A DNA stretch of 64,000 nt from RGEC01 sp964475595 (lineage in GTDB: Bacteria > Bacteroidota > Bacteroidia > NS11-12g > UBA955), in the NCBI GenBank assembly GCA_964475595.1, contig CAYYXG010000003.1, forward strand, positions 1 through 64,000, given 5' to 3'. Shown here piece after piece: positions 25,786-34,428 of this stretch; within the stretch, counting starts at the first letter, position 1, and every line of letters starts with the position of its first letter. Under the pieces are notes generated by a model. That model was not told where the DNA came from, did no database searches, and saw only the letters and a program-made list of their open reading frames with translations. A program made the translations under genes and the position numbers.

Positions 25786-27546
25786 TTGTTGAAACAAATT
25801 TTGAAGTTGCTGTTTCAATACATCAAGCCACGCTCCGGCATCATTATTTTGGCTTTAATTCTGGCTTCGGTTTCCCAGATTTTTTCCATGCTGGATCCAT
25901 GGGTGGGAAGAAATATCATAGACCAGTATTTGCTTAAATACAGTCAGTATGGGCAATCAGATTTCATAGTGGGTGTAATCAGTTGGCTGCTTGTTGGCAT
26001 TTCCTTCGCCATGGTGAGTCGAATTGCAAAAAACCTTCAAGATTATTTTATCAATGTGGCCATGCAGCAGGTGGGAGCCAATCTTTTTATGGACGGAATT
26101 AGGCATACCATGGAGCTTCCATTTGAGGTTTTTGAGGACCGTCGCAGCGGAGAAACCCTGAATGTATTGCAGAAAGTACGCATGGATACGGAGAAGGTCA
26201 TGACGCTGGCAGTAGGGTTATTATATACCAGTGTGGTAGGTATTTTTGTTGTGTTTATTGCCAGTTTTATGGTGCATTGGCTCATTGCACCTGCTTTTCT
26301 ATTCGCCATGCTGGTGGTGGGTGTGTCGAGTTCGTTTTTAAGCAAAAAAATTAAATATGTGCAGAAAAATATTGTGGCCGAAACAGGGGCATTGGCCGGC
26401 ACAACCACGGAAAGTTTAAGGAATATTGAGCTCGTTAAAAGCCTGGGTCTCATTGGGCAGGAAATTCAAAGAATTCGCCTCAATACACTGAAAATACTGG
26501 GTCTGGAGCTGATAAAAGTTAAGAAAATACGGACACTGGGTTTTGTACAAGGTACCACCGTAAATCTGATGCGTAACCTGTTGTTGCTTTTTCTCAGCTG
26601 GATGGTTTTTACCGCACGCATCACTCCCGGTATGTATATACAGTTTCTGTTTTACACGTTTTTCATCTTTAATCCTCTGCAGGAGATGGGCACATTCATT
26701 CAGGCCTGGCGTGAAGCACAGGTAAGTTTGGGTCGTTATCGTGAGTTGCTGGACACACCCCGTGAGCCCGAACCTTTGCATCCCAAGGAGCTTGGTATGA
26801 TTGAAAAAATTGAATTTAAAAATGTCTCTTTTCGACATCGCTCCTCCACAAGGCGGGCATTGAATGAGATAAATATAACACTAAAGAAAGGCGAGACCAT
26901 CGCGGTGGTTGGTCCCAGCGGCAGCGGCAAAAGCACACTCGTAAAATTGCTGGTAGGTCTTTACAAGCCCGAAACCGGCGAATTACAATACAACGATATT
27001 CCTTCAAGGGACATACGTTTGTCTGATTTAAGAATGAAACTGGGTGTAGTGAGCCAGGAAAGTCAGCTTTTTAGCGGTACGTTGCGAGAGAATTTGTTAT
27101 TTGTTAAACCCGATGCAACGGAGGAAGAAATGCTATCGGCCTTGAGAAAATCAGCCGCTGATTCTTTGCTGAACCGATGTGAAAATGGCTTAAATACGAC
27201 CATTGGGGAAGGTGGAATTAAGGTTTCGGGCGGTGAAAAACAGCGCATATCCATAGCACGCGCATTGCTGAGAAACCCTGATTTGTTAGTTTTTGACGAG
27301 GCCACCAGCGCTTTGGACAGTTTAACAGAAAAAGAGATTACCCAAACCATTCGTGAAATCAGCCATCAAAAAGACCGTATCAACGTGATGATTGCACATA
27401 GACTCAGCACCATCATGCACGCAGACTGTATTTATGTGCTGGAAAAAGGTTGTATTACAGAGCAGGGTACCCACGAAGAACTGCTGTCAACCAAGGGTTT
27501 GTATTATGCTATGTGGCGTCAGCAGATTGGCGAATCTGCAGATTAA
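25786..27546 (+). CDS. ABC exporter, fused permease and ATPase (MsbA-like)
   Basis: A half-size ABC exporter of about 586 residues: six TM helices in residues 1-310, then the ATPase. Walker A GPSGSGKST, Q-loop SQESQLF, signature VSGGEKQRISIARALL, Walker B LLVFDEATSALD and H-loop IAHRLST are all intact, so it should be active as a homodimer. A lipid or glycolipid substrate is plausible given the neighbouring envelope genes (inference). The start codon is TTG: candidates are 25786, 25789 and 25801. There is no ATG for 35 codons. A TATATTTG promoter-like box overlaps the first TTG. It converges on the GNAT gene, with a 4-base overlap of ends. Confidence 0.92.
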   Translation: MLKQILKLLFQYIKPRSGIIILALILASVSQIFSMLDPWVGRNIIDQYLLKYSQYGQSDFIVGVISWLLVGISFAMVSRIAKNLQDYFINVAMQQVGANLFMDGIRHTMELPFEVFEDRRSGETLNVLQKVRMDTEKVMTLAVGLLYTSVVGIFVVFIASFMVHWLIAPAFLFAMLVVGVSSSFLSKKIKYVQKNIVAETGALAGTTTESLRNIELVKSLGLIGQEIQRIRLNTLKILGLELIKVKKIRTLGFVQGTTVNLMRNLLLLFLSWMVFTARITPGMYIQFLFYTFFIFNPLQEMGTFIQAWREAQVSLGRYRELLDTPREPEPLHPKELGMIEKIEFKNVSFRHRSSTRRALNEINITLKKGETIAVVGPSGSGKSTLVKLLVGLYKPETGELQYNDIPSRDIRLSDLRMKLGVVSQESQLFSGTLRENLLFVKPDATEEEMLSALRKSAADSLLNRCENGLNTTIGEGGIKVSGGEKQRISIARALLRNPDLLVFDEATSALDSLTEKEITQTIREISHQKDRINVMIAHRLSTIMHADCIYVLEKGCITEQGTHEELLSTKGLYYAMWRQQIGESAD

Positions 27547-27962
27547 ATCTTTTTCCACATCTTGAAGTGGGGGATATCGCACTCCCAGAATCTTTCCCCT
27601 TCGGCCTCAAATCCATGTTTGGCATAAAATGGGAGTGCATGTTCCTGAGCGTGCATGTAGGCATAAGAGCCCGCTTCTAAACGTTGTAGACACCCCCCAA
27701 CCAGTGCTGCCCCTACACCTTTACCTCTGTATGCTGCCAAAACGGCAAAGCGTTCCAGTTTGTAGCCATTTTCGGTTTTTCTGATTCTGGCAGTACCGCA
27801 AGGAACTCCGGCATGCCTTGCCAGCAGGTGTGTACAGCTGTTTTCATACTCGTCATATTCCTCTGCAGGGTCCACTTTTTGTTCTATAACAAATACCTGT
27901 CGGCGAATCTCAAAGGCATGTTCCATATCCTTTGCGTTTAAAATTGGGCTTACTTCTGTCAT
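27543..27962 (-). CDS. GNAT-family N-acetyltransferase
   Basis: A 139-residue acetyl-CoA-dependent acetyltransferase. The acetyl-CoA loop is YRGKGVGAALVGG (near 80-92), preceded by the beta-4 strand LERFAVLAAY and followed by AQEHALPFYAKHGFEAEGERF, typical of ElaA/YjcF-type GNATs. The acceptor substrate is unknown. It converges with the ABC exporter and diverges from fbaB. Confidence 0.9.
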   Translation of the reverse strand: MTEVSPILNAKDMEHAFEIRRQVFVIEQKVDPAEEYDEYENSCTHLLARHAGVPCGTARIRKTENGYKLERFAVLAAYRGKGVGAALVGGCLQRLEAGSYAYMHAQEHALPFYAKHGFEAEGERFWECDIPHFKMWKKI

Positions 27963-27968
27963 TTTGTG

Positions 27969-27976
27969 TATTTTTG
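27969..27976 (+). promoter_or_regulatory. Bacteroidota -7 box (TATTTTTG) for fbaB
   Basis: TATTTTTG lies 40 bases before the chosen fbaB ATG. A TTG at 27944-27946, 22 bases further up, could be the -33 element. Confidence 0.5.
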
Positions 27977-27989
27977 CCGTGATATTTTA

Positions 27990-27997
27990 CAAAAATA
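27990..27997 (-). promoter_or_regulatory. Bacteroidota -7 box (TATTTTTG) for the GNAT gene
   Basis: A minus-strand TATTTTTG lies 27 bases before the acetyltransferase ATG. It overlaps back-to-back with the fbaB promoter region. Confidence 0.4.
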
Positions 27998-28016
27998 CCG
28001 TAAAAAAGCACTTAAT

Positions 28017-29075
28017 ATGGCCAGTTCAAACATTATCTCTCTGCTAGGCAACGACGCTGAAAGTCTGCTAAACCACACCTGTAATACCATTTCCAAAGAT
28101 CACCTGCATTTGCCGGGCCCTGATTTCATTGATAGGGTATTTGCGCAAACCAACCGCAGCCCCCAGGTGCTGCGTAGCATACAGCAAATTTATAATACAG
28201 GAAGACTGTCAGGCACCGGTTACATGAGCATTTTGCCTGTAGACCAGGGAATAGAACACAGTGCTGGGGCATCATTTGCGCCCAATCCCATCTATTTTGA
28301 TCCGGAAAACATCATAAAGCTCGCCATAGAAGGCGGATGTAATGCCGTTGCATCTACCTTTGGGGTACTTGCAGCCAATTCGCGTAAATACGCGCACAAA
28401 ATTCCGTTCATTGTGAAAATCAATCACAATGAAATTCTGAGCTATCCCAATAAGTTTGATCAAATTATGTACGGAAGCATTCAGGAAGCCTGGAATTTGG
28501 GTGCTACTGCCGTAGGAGCCACCATTTATTTTGGCAGCGATGAAAGTGCTCGTCAGATACAGGAAGTTTCTACAGCGTTTGAAATGGCCCATGAACTGGG
28601 TATGAGCACCATTCTGTGGTGTTATCTCCGCAATAATGGATTTAAAAAAGACGGTGTGGATTACCATACGGCTGCAGACCTTACAGGGCAGGCCAATCAC
28701 TTGGGTGTGACCATACAAGCCGATATTATCAAGCAGAAGCTTCCAACCAACAATGGTGGTTACAACGCCATTAACTTTGGTAAAACACATCCAAAAGTGT
28801 ATAGCGATCTCACCACCGAACACCCGATTGATCTTTGCCGTTATCAGGTGGCCAATTGCTATATGGGTCGTGCAGGGCTCATCAACAGTGGTGGAGAAAG
28901 TAAAGGCGCCGGAGATATGGCAGAAGCCGTGAGCACAGCCATTATCAATAAGCGTGCCGGTGGTGCAGGACTCATTAGCGGACGTAAGGCCTTCCAGAAA
29001 CCCATGGGTGAAGGGGTTGCACTGCTGAATGCCATTCAGGACGTGTATTTGGATAATACCATCACCATCGCTTAA
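28017..29075 (+). CDS. fbaB: Class I fructose-bisphosphate aldolase, FbaB/DhnA type
   Basis: A 352-residue archaeal-type class I (Schiff-base) aldolase acting in glycolysis and gluconeogenesis. Family signatures are ILPVDQGIEHSAGASF, FIVKINHNEILSYPNKFDQIMYGSIQEAWNLGA and the C-terminal phosphate-binding run GAGLISGRKAFQKPMGEGVALLNAIQ. Length and layout match FbaB of Bacteroidota. A GTG at 27966 would add 17 unlikely residues and overlap the promoter box, so the ATG at 28017 was taken. The same-strand accD follows 25 bases later. Confidence 0.93.
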   Translation: MASSNIISLLGNDAESLLNHTCNTISKDHLHLPGPDFIDRVFAQTNRSPQVLRSIQQIYNTGRLSGTGYMSILPVDQGIEHSAGASFAPNPIYFDPENIIKLAIEGGCNAVASTFGVLAANSRKYAHKIPFIVKINHNEILSYPNKFDQIMYGSIQEAWNLGATAVGATIYFGSDESARQIQEVSTAFEMAHELGMSTILWCYLRNNGFKKDGVDYHTAADLTGQANHLGVTIQADIIKQKLPTNNGGYNAINFGKTHPKVYSDLTTEHPIDLCRYQVANCYMGRAGLINSGGESKGAGDMAEAVSTAIINKRAGGAGLISGRKAFQKPMGEGVALLNAIQDVYLDNTITIA

Positions 29076-29100
29076 TTTTTTTCAGTAATATTGCTTCCTC

Positions 29101-30012
29101 ATGATAGAATACGAAGAGGACGACTACGCTGCTGACAGCACCAAATGGTATCAGCGCAGATTGTCGGGTATCCTCACCAAAACCAAAGACAAAAAGGCCA
29201 CCCCGGATGGGCTTTGGGAAAAATGTGGAAGGTGCAAAGCCATCGTTCCCAGCAAAGACTGGATGAACAACCATTATGTTTGTCCTCAATGTCAATATCA
29301 TGACCGCATTGGATCTCATGAGTATTTCGAAATACTTTTCGATAAAGGAAAGTTTACAGAAATAGCCAAAAACCTCAGCAGCGGAGATCCTCTTGAATTT
29401 ACCGATACAGCACCATACAAAGACAGAACCAAGGTAGCCCAAAAAAAGACGGGCCTCAACGATGCTGTTCGCACAGCCACGGGAAAAATCAACGACCAGA
29501 AAATCGTGATTTCCTGTATGGATTTTGCCTTTATCGGCGGTAGTATGGGCAGCGTAGTAGGAGAGAAGATTGCCAGAGGCATCGATTATGCGTTGGAACA
29601 TAAAATCCCATTTCTCATGATATCGAAAAGTGGTGGAGCGCGCATGATGGAAGCCGCATTTAGTTTGATGCAAATGGCCAAAACCAGTGCTAAACTGGCA
29701 TTATTGCATAAAGCAGGGGTTCCCTACATCTCTTTGATGACCAATCCCACCACAGGAGGTGTTACCGCGTCTTTTGCCATGCTGGGCGACTTTAACATTG
29801 CTGAACCCGAGGCGCTGATTGGTTTTGCCGGTCCCCGTGTAATACGCGAAACCATCGGCAGAGATCTACCCAAAGGATTCCAAAGTTCGGAATTCCTGCT
29901 GGAGCACGGTTTCCTGGACTTTATTGTTCCCAGAACTGAATTGAAAGAGACATTAAGTAAACTCCTGGGAATGATCTGGGAGAAAAAAACAACCAAAAAA
30001 GAAATAACCTGA
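29101..30012 (+). CDS. accD: Acetyl-CoA carboxylase carboxyltransferase beta subunit
   Basis: AccD, with AccA, transfers the carboxyl group from biotin to acetyl-CoA in fatty acid synthesis. The 303-residue protein has the N-terminal zinc ribbon CGRC...CPQC (residues about 39-62), the crotonase-like core and the oxyanion segments KSGGARMMEA and TTGGVTASFAMLGD, with PEALIGFAGPRVIRET following. It lies 2 bases before gcvH, suggesting one transcript fbaB-accD-gcvH that ends at the terminator near 30440. Confidence 0.96.
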   Translation: MIEYEEDDYAADSTKWYQRRLSGILTKTKDKKATPDGLWEKCGRCKAIVPSKDWMNNHYVCPQCQYHDRIGSHEYFEILFDKGKFTEIAKNLSSGDPLEFTDTAPYKDRTKVAQKKTGLNDAVRTATGKINDQKIVISCMDFAFIGGSMGSVVGEKIARGIDYALEHKIPFLMISKSGGARMMEAAFSLMQMAKTSAKLALLHKAGVPYISLMTNPTTGGVTASFAMLGDFNIAEPEALIGFAGPRVIRETIGRDLPKGFQSSEFLLEHGFLDFIVPRTELKETLSKLLGMIWEKKTTKKEIT

Positions 30013-30014
30013 AT

Positions 30015-30395
30015 ATGAACTTTCCAGAAAATCTTAAGTACACCAAAGATCACGAGTGGATCAGCGTGGAAGGCGATGTAGCCACCGTTGGCATTACCGA
30101 TTTTGCCCAGTCTGAATTGGGTGATATCGTATTTGTTGACATTTCAACCCAGGGCGAGAGTCTGAGCCAGCACGATGTGTTTGGAACGGTAGAAGCGGTA
30201 AAAACCGTGAGCGACCTTTACATGCCCATCAGCGGAGAAATCCTGGAGGTTAACTCCGGCATGGACAGCGCTCCTGAAAGCGTAAATAGCGATGCCTACG
30301 GCAGCGGCTGGATGGTAAAGGTAAAACTCAGCAATGCCTCAGAATTGGACGGACTGATGTCTGCTACTGATTACAAGGCCATGATTGGGGCTTAA
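30015..30395 (+). CDS. gcvH: Glycine cleavage system H protein
   Basis: GcvH carries the lipoyl arm that shuttles the aminomethyl group between the P, T and L proteins. It is 126 residues, the family length. The lipoylation site is Lys63 in FGTVEAVKTVSDLYMPISGEI, and the start KYTKDHEWISVEG is typical. No other gcv gene is in the window, so it is separated from its partners. A strong terminator follows. Confidence 0.96.
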   Translation: MNFPENLKYTKDHEWISVEGDVATVGITDFAQSELGDIVFVDISTQGESLSQHDVFGTVEAVKTVSDLYMPISGEILEVNSGMDSAPESVNSDAYGSGWMVKVKLSNASELDGLMSATDYKAMIGA

Positions 30396-30410
30396 CAACG
30401 TATTTCCTTA

Positions 30411-30440
30411 AAAAAAAGGCCGTGCAAACGGCCTTTTTTT
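30411..30440 (+). terminator. Rho-independent terminator after gcvH
   Basis: GGCCGT-GCAA-ACGGCC stem (30418-30433) flanked by A7 and T7, so it can work in both directions. It closes the fbaB-accD-gcvH unit. Confidence 0.9.
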
Positions 30441-30503
30441 ATGGTTAGGCCTCATCCGTGTATTTTAAGGCAGTCTTTCAATGCGAAAATCGCATAATTG
30501 TCG

Positions 30504-30511
30504 TATATTTG
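30504..30511 (+). promoter_or_regulatory. Bacteroidota -7 box (TATATTTG) for tRNA-Cys
   Basis: TATATTTG ends 10 bases before the mature tRNA 5' end and fits TAnnTTTG. Confidence 0.6.
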
Positions 30512-30521
30512 CACCCCCAAT

Positions 30522-30592
30522 GGTCGGATGGCCGAGAGGCTAGGCACGGGTCTGCAAAACCCTCTACACCGGTTCGAATCCGGTTCCGACCT
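30522..30592 (+). tRNA. tRNA-Cys (GCA)
   Basis: A cloverleaf with acceptor GGTCGGA/TCCGACC, D-loop GAGAGGCTAGGC, anticodon loop CTGCAAA (anticodon GCA) and T-arm CCGGTTCGAATCCGG. The U discriminator at 30592 is the cysteine identity base. CCA is not encoded. Confidence 0.95.
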
Positions 30593-30606
30593 CAAACGAA
30601 AGAATG

Positions 30607-30633
30607 TACCCCGCACAGCGGGGTATTTTTTTT
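30607..30633 (+). terminator. Rho-independent terminator after tRNA-Cys
   Basis: TACCCCGC-ACA-GCGGGGTA stem (30607-30625) followed by eight Ts. Confidence 0.9.
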
Positions 30634-30878
30634 ATGGACCCACTTTGCCGCCGCTTGCGAGAGGCAAAAAGGTCCATATAAAAACAACCTTTGCAAAAGG
30701 TTGCATTCTGAAGTTTGTAACTCCCCCCTTAAGGATGGGCGTAGCCAATCCGGTTCCTAGATAGTTAGCAGCTCGCTGCAAGTTGACGTGAGGAAAATAA
30801 AAAAATAACGCAGTGCCTCTTTCTTTTGGGTTGCTACCCGAAGTCTCCCGACTTCGGGCCAGGTATTGATAAAAATGC
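30634..30878. other. Hairpin-rich non-coding stretch after tRNA-Cys
   Basis: This 245-base stretch has no supportable gene. It holds a run of inverted repeats: TATGGACC/GGTCCATA with inner TTTGCC/GGCAAA (30633-30678); CAACCTTT/AAAGGTTG (30685-30703); GGATGGGC-GTA-GCCAATCC (30733-30751); GCAGC/GCTGC (30768-30779); CCCGAAGTC/GACTTCGGG (30837-30858). It also carries AATCCGGTTCC (30747-30757), an 11-base copy of the tRNA-Cys 3' part (30577-30587). It could be a structured RNA, an intergenic repeat or a relic of integration at the tRNA. Function is unknown. Confidence 0.6.
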
Positions 30879-31622
30879 TTATTTACCCAAAAACAACCTG
30901 GCCTTCTCCAGATCCTCCGGTGTATCCACCGCAGGACTTTGCCACTGCGTTTCTGTCACCGCAATGTGATAGCCGTTTTCCAACCAGCGCAACTGCTCCA
31001 GCTTTTCGGTCAGTTCCAGCGATGATGGCGGCAACTGTGTAATTTCTTTTAAAACTGAAGCGCGGTAGGCATACATACCTATGTGCCTGTAATATTGAGG
31101 CTCAGTGTCGTTTTCCCTGTTGAAGGGAATGCTGCTTCGGCTGAAATACAGCGCCTTATCGTTCTTATCTGTCACCACCTTTACCACATTCGGATTGTTC
31201 ACATCCGCCGATTCATTGATTTTTTTCTTGAGGGTAGCAATCTGAACTTCGGGTTTTTCAAACATAGAAACCAGCGCTAAAATCTGTTCCGGCCTGATAA
31301 AGGGCTCATCGCCCTGAATATTCACAATCACATCGGCATCAAACCCTGATTTTTCAAAGGCCTCCATGCAACGGTCTGTTCCGCTTGGATGTGTTTCACT
31401 GGTCATGATGGCCGTTCCAAAAGCGTTTACATGCGAGGCAATCCGCTCATCGTCCGTGGCCACTGCTATTCCGGTATGACCCGGACAAGCAGATGCAGCT
31501 TCCCACACACGCTGTATCATGCTCATACCGACTATATCCGCAAGCGGTTTGCCCGGAAAGCGGGTACTCGCATATCGCGCAGGTATGATGATGCAGAATT
31601 TCACGAAGCGAAAATAGGCCAT
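30879..31622 (-). CDS. kdsB: 3-deoxy-manno-octulosonate cytidylyltransferase KdsB
   Basis: KdsB activates Kdo to CMP-Kdo for LPS inner-core synthesis. The 247-residue enzyme has the signature CIIIPARYASTRFPGKPLADI, IAVATDDERI, TSETHPSGTDR and VNIQGDEPFIRPEQI, all typical. It starts 8 bases after the alkaline phosphatase stop and is probably co-transcribed with it. The ATG at 31622 adds MAYFRFV before the conserved core; it is the only ATG available. Confidence 0.95.
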   Translation of the reverse strand: MAYFRFVKFCIIIPARYASTRFPGKPLADIVGMSMIQRVWEAASACPGHTGIAVATDDERIASHVNAFGTAIMTSETHPSGTDRCMEAFEKSGFDADVIVNIQGDEPFIRPEQILALVSMFEKPEVQIATLKKKINESADVNNPNVVKVVTDKNDKALYFSRSSIPFNRENDTEPQYYRHIGMYAYRASVLKEITQLPPSSLELTEKLEQLRWLENGYHIAVTETQWQSPAVDTPEDLEKARLFLGK

Positions 31623-31630
31623 TTACGGAA

Positions 31631-32689
31631 CTACAGTCCCAGCAATTTCATCATTTTATGATAAATCTCTGTGTTTTGGTATACCCCAATAAATACTTCC
31701 GCACCCGGCCCGAATGCATACACAGGAACCGGCTCTGCGGTGTGATGACCAGAACTGAAATGCATCACCGGTCTGTTGCTTGATTTATCATATCCATGCA
31801 AGGTCAGTCCGCCGCACTCATGGTCTGCCGTAATGATAACCAGGGTGTTTCTGTCTTTTTGAGCCCATTTCAATACCTCTCCTGCGGCATTGTCAAAATC
31901 TATGGCTTCGGCAATGGTGTGGGCACTGTCATTATTGTGGGCACCCCAGTCAATCTGACTGCCTTCAATCATGAGAAAAAAGCCGTTTTTATTTTGCGAT
32001 AAATGTTGGATTGCATGCATGGAACCCTTGGTCAGTATGGGGCCTCGTGCTGGTGCAGGCAAAGGTTCTTTGAAGGGGTCTGTAAAGCAGACCTGTCTTT
32101 TGCCATGGTTTCTTTCCATGGCTTCTGCACCTACTGATATGCTGTATCCGGCTTTTTTCAATGCCAGGGTATCAAAATAGGGCAAACCACCACCAATGAG
32201 GATGGAGGACGCAGGGTTAAGGGTCATATCAGCCGCAATCTGACTATACATTTTTCTGGATGGCTGGTGGGCGTAAAAAGATGCCGGGGTAGCATGGGGC
32301 AATTCGCAGCTAACAACAGCGCCTGTACTTAATCCTTTATCATAGGCCGATTCTGAAATGGTTTTGAGAGAACTGCTGTCCGGTCCCATGCCAATCATCC
32401 CATTGCGGGTTTTTTTGCCGGTAGAAATGGCGGTTGCACCCGCTGCGCTGTCTGTAATGTAATCGTCAAATGAAGCTGTAATGCTCAATCCAAGGGCTTT
32501 TGCATAATCGTAAATATTCAAATGCCCACCTTTAGCCGTATATGCAGCGTACAAATGAACCAGCCCGGTTCCGTCGCCAATCATCAATATGATATTTTTG
32601 GGTTTGCGGGGTTTATTGGGTACGGCAAAAGCGGCACCCATATAGCCCATACACCACAGCATAATGGTAATTGTTTTCAAATATTTCAC
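31631..32689 (-). CDS. Alkaline phosphatase (PhoA superfamily)
   Basis: A 352-residue secreted alkaline phosphatase. The signal peptide MKYLKTITIMLWCMGYMGAAFA is followed by metal ligand Asp39 in MIGDGTG and nucleophile Ser81 in DSAAGATAISTGKKT. Further metal ligands appear in MIEGSQIDWGAHNND, ITADHECGG and SSGHHTAEPVPV. The three metal sites are therefore complete. The start is GTG at 32687-32689, supported by the signal peptide and the TAATTTTG box 4 bases before it. Possible functional link with the phosphate porin at 6.5-7.7 kb is inference only. Confidence 0.93.
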   Translation of the reverse strand: MKYLKTITIMLWCMGYMGAAFAVPNKPRKPKNIILMIGDGTGLVHLYAAYTAKGGHLNIYDYAKALGLSITASFDDYITDSAAGATAISTGKKTRNGMIGMGPDSSSLKTISESAYDKGLSTGAVVSCELPHATPASFYAHQPSRKMYSQIAADMTLNPASSILIGGGLPYFDTLALKKAGYSISVGAEAMERNHGKRQVCFTDPFKEPLPAPARGPILTKGSMHAIQHLSQNKNGFFLMIEGSQIDWGAHNNDSAHTIAEAIDFDNAAGEVLKWAQKDRNTLVIITADHECGGLTLHGYDKSSNRPVMHFSSGHHTAEPVPVYAFGPGAEVFIGVYQNTEIYHKMMKLLGL

Positions 32690-32693
32690 CCTT

Positions 32694-32701
32694 CAAAATT
32701 A
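32694..32701 (-). promoter_or_regulatory. Bacteroidota -7 box (TAATTTTG) for phosphatase-kdsB
   Basis: A minus-strand TAATTTTG lies 4 bases before the GTG start of the phosphatase gene. The transcript would be nearly leaderless. Confidence 0.5.
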
Positions 32702-32780
32702 CATCACAAAGGTTAAGTTAATATTGTTAATTGGACGAATGAACTCATCGGTTTTATGGCGATTACCGGCGTTTTTATTG

Positions 32781-32788
32781 TAAATTTG
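32781..32788 (+). promoter_or_regulatory. Bacteroidota -7 box (TAAATTTG) for pruA
   Basis: TAAATTTG lies 11 bases before the pruA ATG and matches TAnnTTTG. Confidence 0.5.
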
Positions 32789-32799
32789 CATGAAATACT

Positions 32800-34428
32800 A
32801 TGAACGGTTTTTTTAAAATCCCATTTCCGATCAATGAGCATGTGAATGAATATGCACCCGGCACCAAAGAACGAGTAGCATTGAAAAATGCCCTGCAGAA
32901 AGCCAGGAGCAGGGTAGAGGATATCCCCATGTACATTGATGGCGCCGAAATTCGCACCGGAAACACTTTTGATATTTATCCTCCACATGACAGAGGTCAC
33001 AAAATCGGATTTTTTCATCGTGGGAACAAGGAACATGTGCAACAAGCCATACAGGCAGCGCTGAAAGCCAAAGAATCATGGGAAAACATGCCATGGGAGC
33101 AACGCGCTTCCATCTTTTTAAAAGCCGCCGAATTGCTGGCCGGGCCATACCGCTATGAAATCAATGCTGCCACCATGCTGGCACAAAGCAAAAATGCCTA
33201 TCAGGCAGAAATTGATTCCGCCTGCGAGATGATTGATTTTCTGCGTTTCAATGTGCATTACATGGCCGAAATTTATGGTGAGCAACCCACTGCCAATAGC
33301 AAAGGCATCTGGAACCGACTGGAATACCGTCCGCTGGAAGGATTTGTATTTGCACTTACCCCTTTTAATTTCACTGCAATTGCAGGCAATTTGCCTACCA
33401 GTGCAGCCATGATGGGCAATGTGGTGGTATGGAAGCCCGCCGATACCCAAATCTACAGTGCCAATGTGTTGATGAAGGTTTTCAAAGAGGCCGGACTGCC
33501 CGACGGCGTTATCAATCTGGTCTATGTTTCCGGTCCTGATGCAGGCGATGTGATTTTTAATCACCCGGAATTTGCCGGTATCCACTTTACCGGAAGCACC
33601 GGGGTATTTCGCCACATTTGGAATACCATTGGACAAAATATATCCAAGTATAAAAGCTATCCCCGCATTGTGGGTGAAACCGGCGGTAAAGATTTTATTC
33701 TTGCCCATAACTCGGCGGATGTGGATGTGCTGGTGGCTGCCATGGTGCGCGGTGCATTTGAATTTCAGGGACAAAAATGTTCTGCTGCATCACGCACCTA
33801 CATTCCTCGAAGTATCTGGCCTGCCGTTAAGGATAAGCTCCTGAAGGAAATGGCAACCCTGAAAGTGGGACCCACGGAGGATTTCAGCAATTTTGTGAAC
33901 GCCGTAATTGACGAGCGCGCCTTCGATAAAATCAGCAGTTACATTGATAAAGCCAAACAAGATGGGGTAGAGGTATTGTGGGGCGGAACCTATGATAAAT
34001 CCAAAGGATTTTTTATTAATCCTACCATTTTAATGGCGCCAAGCCCGGATTATACCACCATGTGCGAAGAAATTTTTGGCCCCGTGCTCACCATCTGGGT
34101 GTATGAGGATAGTGAATGGCCTGCCATCTTCAACACAGTGGATCAAACCGGAGAGTATGCGCTGACCGGTGCCATTATCGCACAGGACAGGTATGAAATA
34201 GCCCAGGCCACCCATGCATTGCGCAACGCAGCCGGAAACTTCTATATCAATGATAAGCCCACCGGTGCCGTGGTAGGGCAGCAACCCTTTGGTGGTGCCC
34301 GTGGCAGTGGTACCAATGACAAGGCCGGTAGCAAAGTGAACCTGTTGCGCTGGGTCAATCAGCGTACCATCAAAGAAACCTTTGTGCCAACCAAGGATTA
34401 CCGTTATCCCTTTCATTCAGAATCATGA
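32800..34428 (+). CDS. pruA: L-glutamate gamma-semialdehyde dehydrogenase (PruA)
   Basis: A 542-residue NAD-dependent 1-pyrroline-5-carboxylate dehydrogenase, the second step of proline catabolism to glutamate. The ALDH core shows FALTPFNFTAIAGNL, the catalytic Glu in VGETGGKDF, the catalytic Cys in FQGQKCSAASR and EEIFGPVLTIWVY. The C-terminal GGARGSGTNDKAGS motif is typical of the monofunctional P5CDH subgroup. No proline dehydrogenase is next to it. Its stop overlaps the next start (ATGA). Confidence 0.95.
   Translation: MNGFFKIPFPINEHVNEYAPGTKERVALKNALQKARSRVEDIPMYIDGAEIRTGNTFDIYPPHDRGHKIGFFHRGNKEHVQQAIQAALKAKESWENMPWEQRASIFLKAAELLAGPYRYEINAATMLAQSKNAYQAEIDSACEMIDFLRFNVHYMAEIYGEQPTANSKGIWNRLEYRPLEGFVFALTPFNFTAIAGNLPTSAAMMGNVVVWKPADTQIYSANVLMKVFKEAGLPDGVINLVYVSGPDAGDVIFNHPEFAGIHFTGSTGVFRHIWNTIGQNISKYKSYPRIVGETGGKDFILAHNSADVDVLVAAMVRGAFEFQGQKCSAASRTYIPRSIWPAVKDKLLKEMATLKVGPTEDFSNFVNAVIDERAFDKISSYIDKAKQDGVEVLWGGTYDKSKGFFINPTILMAPSPDYTTMCEEIFGPVLTIWVYEDSEWPAIFNTVDQTGEYALTGAIIAQDRYEIAQATHALRNAAGNFYINDKPTGAVVGQQPFGGARGSGTNDKAGSKVNLLRWVNQRTIKETFVPTKDYRYPFHSES

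Noticed and set aside
30458..30764. Open frames crossing the tRNA-Cys gene
   Set aside because: They run through the tRNA and its terminator and have no protein-like composition.
33118..33774. 218-codon minus-strand frame inside pruA
   Set aside because: Opposite the catalytic core of PruA; no motif or start signal.
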